The notes beneath the pieces are model-generated. The model did no database searches and had not been told where the DNA came from. It was given only the letters and a program-made list of their open reading frames with translations. 64,000 nt of DNA from Ruegeria profundi (GTDB taxonomy: Bacteria > Pseudomonadota > Alphaproteobacteria > Rhodobacterales > Rhodobacteraceae): positions 434,001 to 498,000 of the forward strand of contig NZ_LQBP01000001.1 in NCBI RefSeq assembly GCF_001507545.1. The letters run 5' to 3'. How positions within the stretch are numbered: position 1 is the first letter of the stretch; each line of letters begins with the position of its first letter. The translations under genes were made by a program, and so were the position numbers. This document shows positions 63,527 to 64,000 of this stretch, piece after piece.

Positions 63527-64000
63527 ATGCCCACCGAACGCATTACCTTTGCCGGTCACGACGGCGATCAACTGGCTGCGCGCCTTGATCTGCCAGATGG
63601 ACCCGTGCTGGCGACCGCATTGTTTGCACATTGTTTTACCTGCTCGAAAGACATTCCTGCCGCCCGCCGCATCGCTGCTCGTCTGGCAGCCATGGGCATT
63701 GCCGTCCTTAGGTTTGACTTCACAGGGCTGGGTCATTCGGGCGGTGAGTTTGCGAACACCACCTTCACCTCGAATGTGGAAGACCTTATCTCCGCCTCGC
63801 ACTATCTGGCGGGGCGGGACATGGCCCCTTCACTGCTTATTGGCCACTCATTGGGCGGTGCTGCTGTTCTGCGCGCGCGCGCTGGTATTCCAAGCGTCAA
63901 GGCGGTGGTCACGCTGGGTGCACCCGCTGACCCGGGCCATGTCGCGCATCATTTTGAAGACGCGCTGCCGCAGATCAATCAAGACGGTTCAGCCGTGGTC
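63527..64000 (+). CDS. Alpha/beta hydrolase, N-terminal part (cut by window edge)
   Basis: About 158 residues of a hydrolase, open at the window end. The oxyanion region FAHCFTCSKD, VLRFDFTGLGHSGGEF and the nucleophile elbow LIGHSLGGAAVL (Ser) place it in the alpha/beta fold. Proteins with this start, about 400 residues long, usually continue into an OsmC domain (bifunctional hydrolase-OsmC); whether this one does cannot be seen. TAAGGA precedes the ATG. Confidence 0.85.
   Translation, partial: MPTERITFAGHDGDQLAARLDLPDGPVLATALFAHCFTCSKDIPAARRIAARLAAMGIAVLRFDFTGLGHSGGEFANTTFTSNVEDLISASHYLAGRDMAPSLLIGHSLGGAAVLRARAGIPSVKAVVTLGAPADPGHVAHHFEDALPQINQDGSAVV

Overview
The window reads as chromosome of a marine alphaproteobacterium of the Roseobacter group (Rhodobacteraceae), probably Ruegeria or a close relative. 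The grounds are family-level: ALA-synthase-type HemA behind a perfect FNR/FnrL box, a pyruvate dehydrogenase operon whose E1-beta carries its own lipoyl domain, a gene transfer agent (GTA) locus beside cysE, a LuxR/LuxI pair and a DMSP lyase DddP with all six metal ligands. Base composition and codon use look uniform. I saw no tRNA, rRNA, CRISPR array or insertion sequence.

Layout. 1-6.5 kb: cell-wall and envelope genes (PBP1A N-terminus, AmiC-type amidase), an aminotransferase, an M48-TPR protease overlapping a DsbA-like protein, and an FkbM methyltransferase. 6.6-21 kb: ispG with a RodZ-like gene, hemA, an M20 peptidase, lpd, an MFS exporter, queA, a giant AsmA-like protein. 20.8-29.1 kb: bcp, a DUF455 ferritin-like protein, an M23 peptidase overlapping a bactofilin, MtfA-like peptidase, aquaporin, two overlapping cyclophilins, pgk, LprI-like protein, ftsB. 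29.2-33 kb: pdhA-pdhB-pdhC. 33.2-37.2 kb: cysE and the scar of a GTA cluster. 37.8-45.5 kb: DEAD-box helicase, then mltG-fabF-(HisA-like)-(GNAT)-acpP-fabG-fabD on the minus strand. 45.6-47.5 kb: cytochrome b561-YceI fusion facing a free-standing YceI protein. 48.4-49.7 kb: rpsF-rpsR-rplI. 50.5-52.2 kb: luxR-luxI. 52.3-58.7 kb: tig, a porin, nnrDE, glnB-glnA. 58.9-64 kb: MltB-like transglycosylase, an unknown membrane protein, a DUF3445 heme demethylase homologue divergent from dddP, a small membrane protein, and the start of an alpha/beta hydrolase.

Most striking points. (1) The GTA structural cluster has collapsed: the N-terminal ATPase half of the large terminase (g2) is joined in frame, inside its Walker B segment, to the C-terminal half of the tail megatron protein (g15), so portal, protease, capsid and most tail genes are missing while g1 and the downstream neighbours remain. 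(2) A palindrome AGTTTA-N4-TAAACT sits about 30 bases upstream of both pdhA and lpd, 15.6 kb apart and on opposite strands, which suggests one regulator for all subunits of the pyruvate dehydrogenase complex. (3) The ribosome binding site of luxI lies in one arm of a long inverted repeat that spans the luxR-luxI gap. (4) A HisA paralogue with Glu in place of the catalytic Asp8 lies inside the fatty-acid synthesis cluster.

No wholly new multi-gene system is evident; most genes are core housekeeping.
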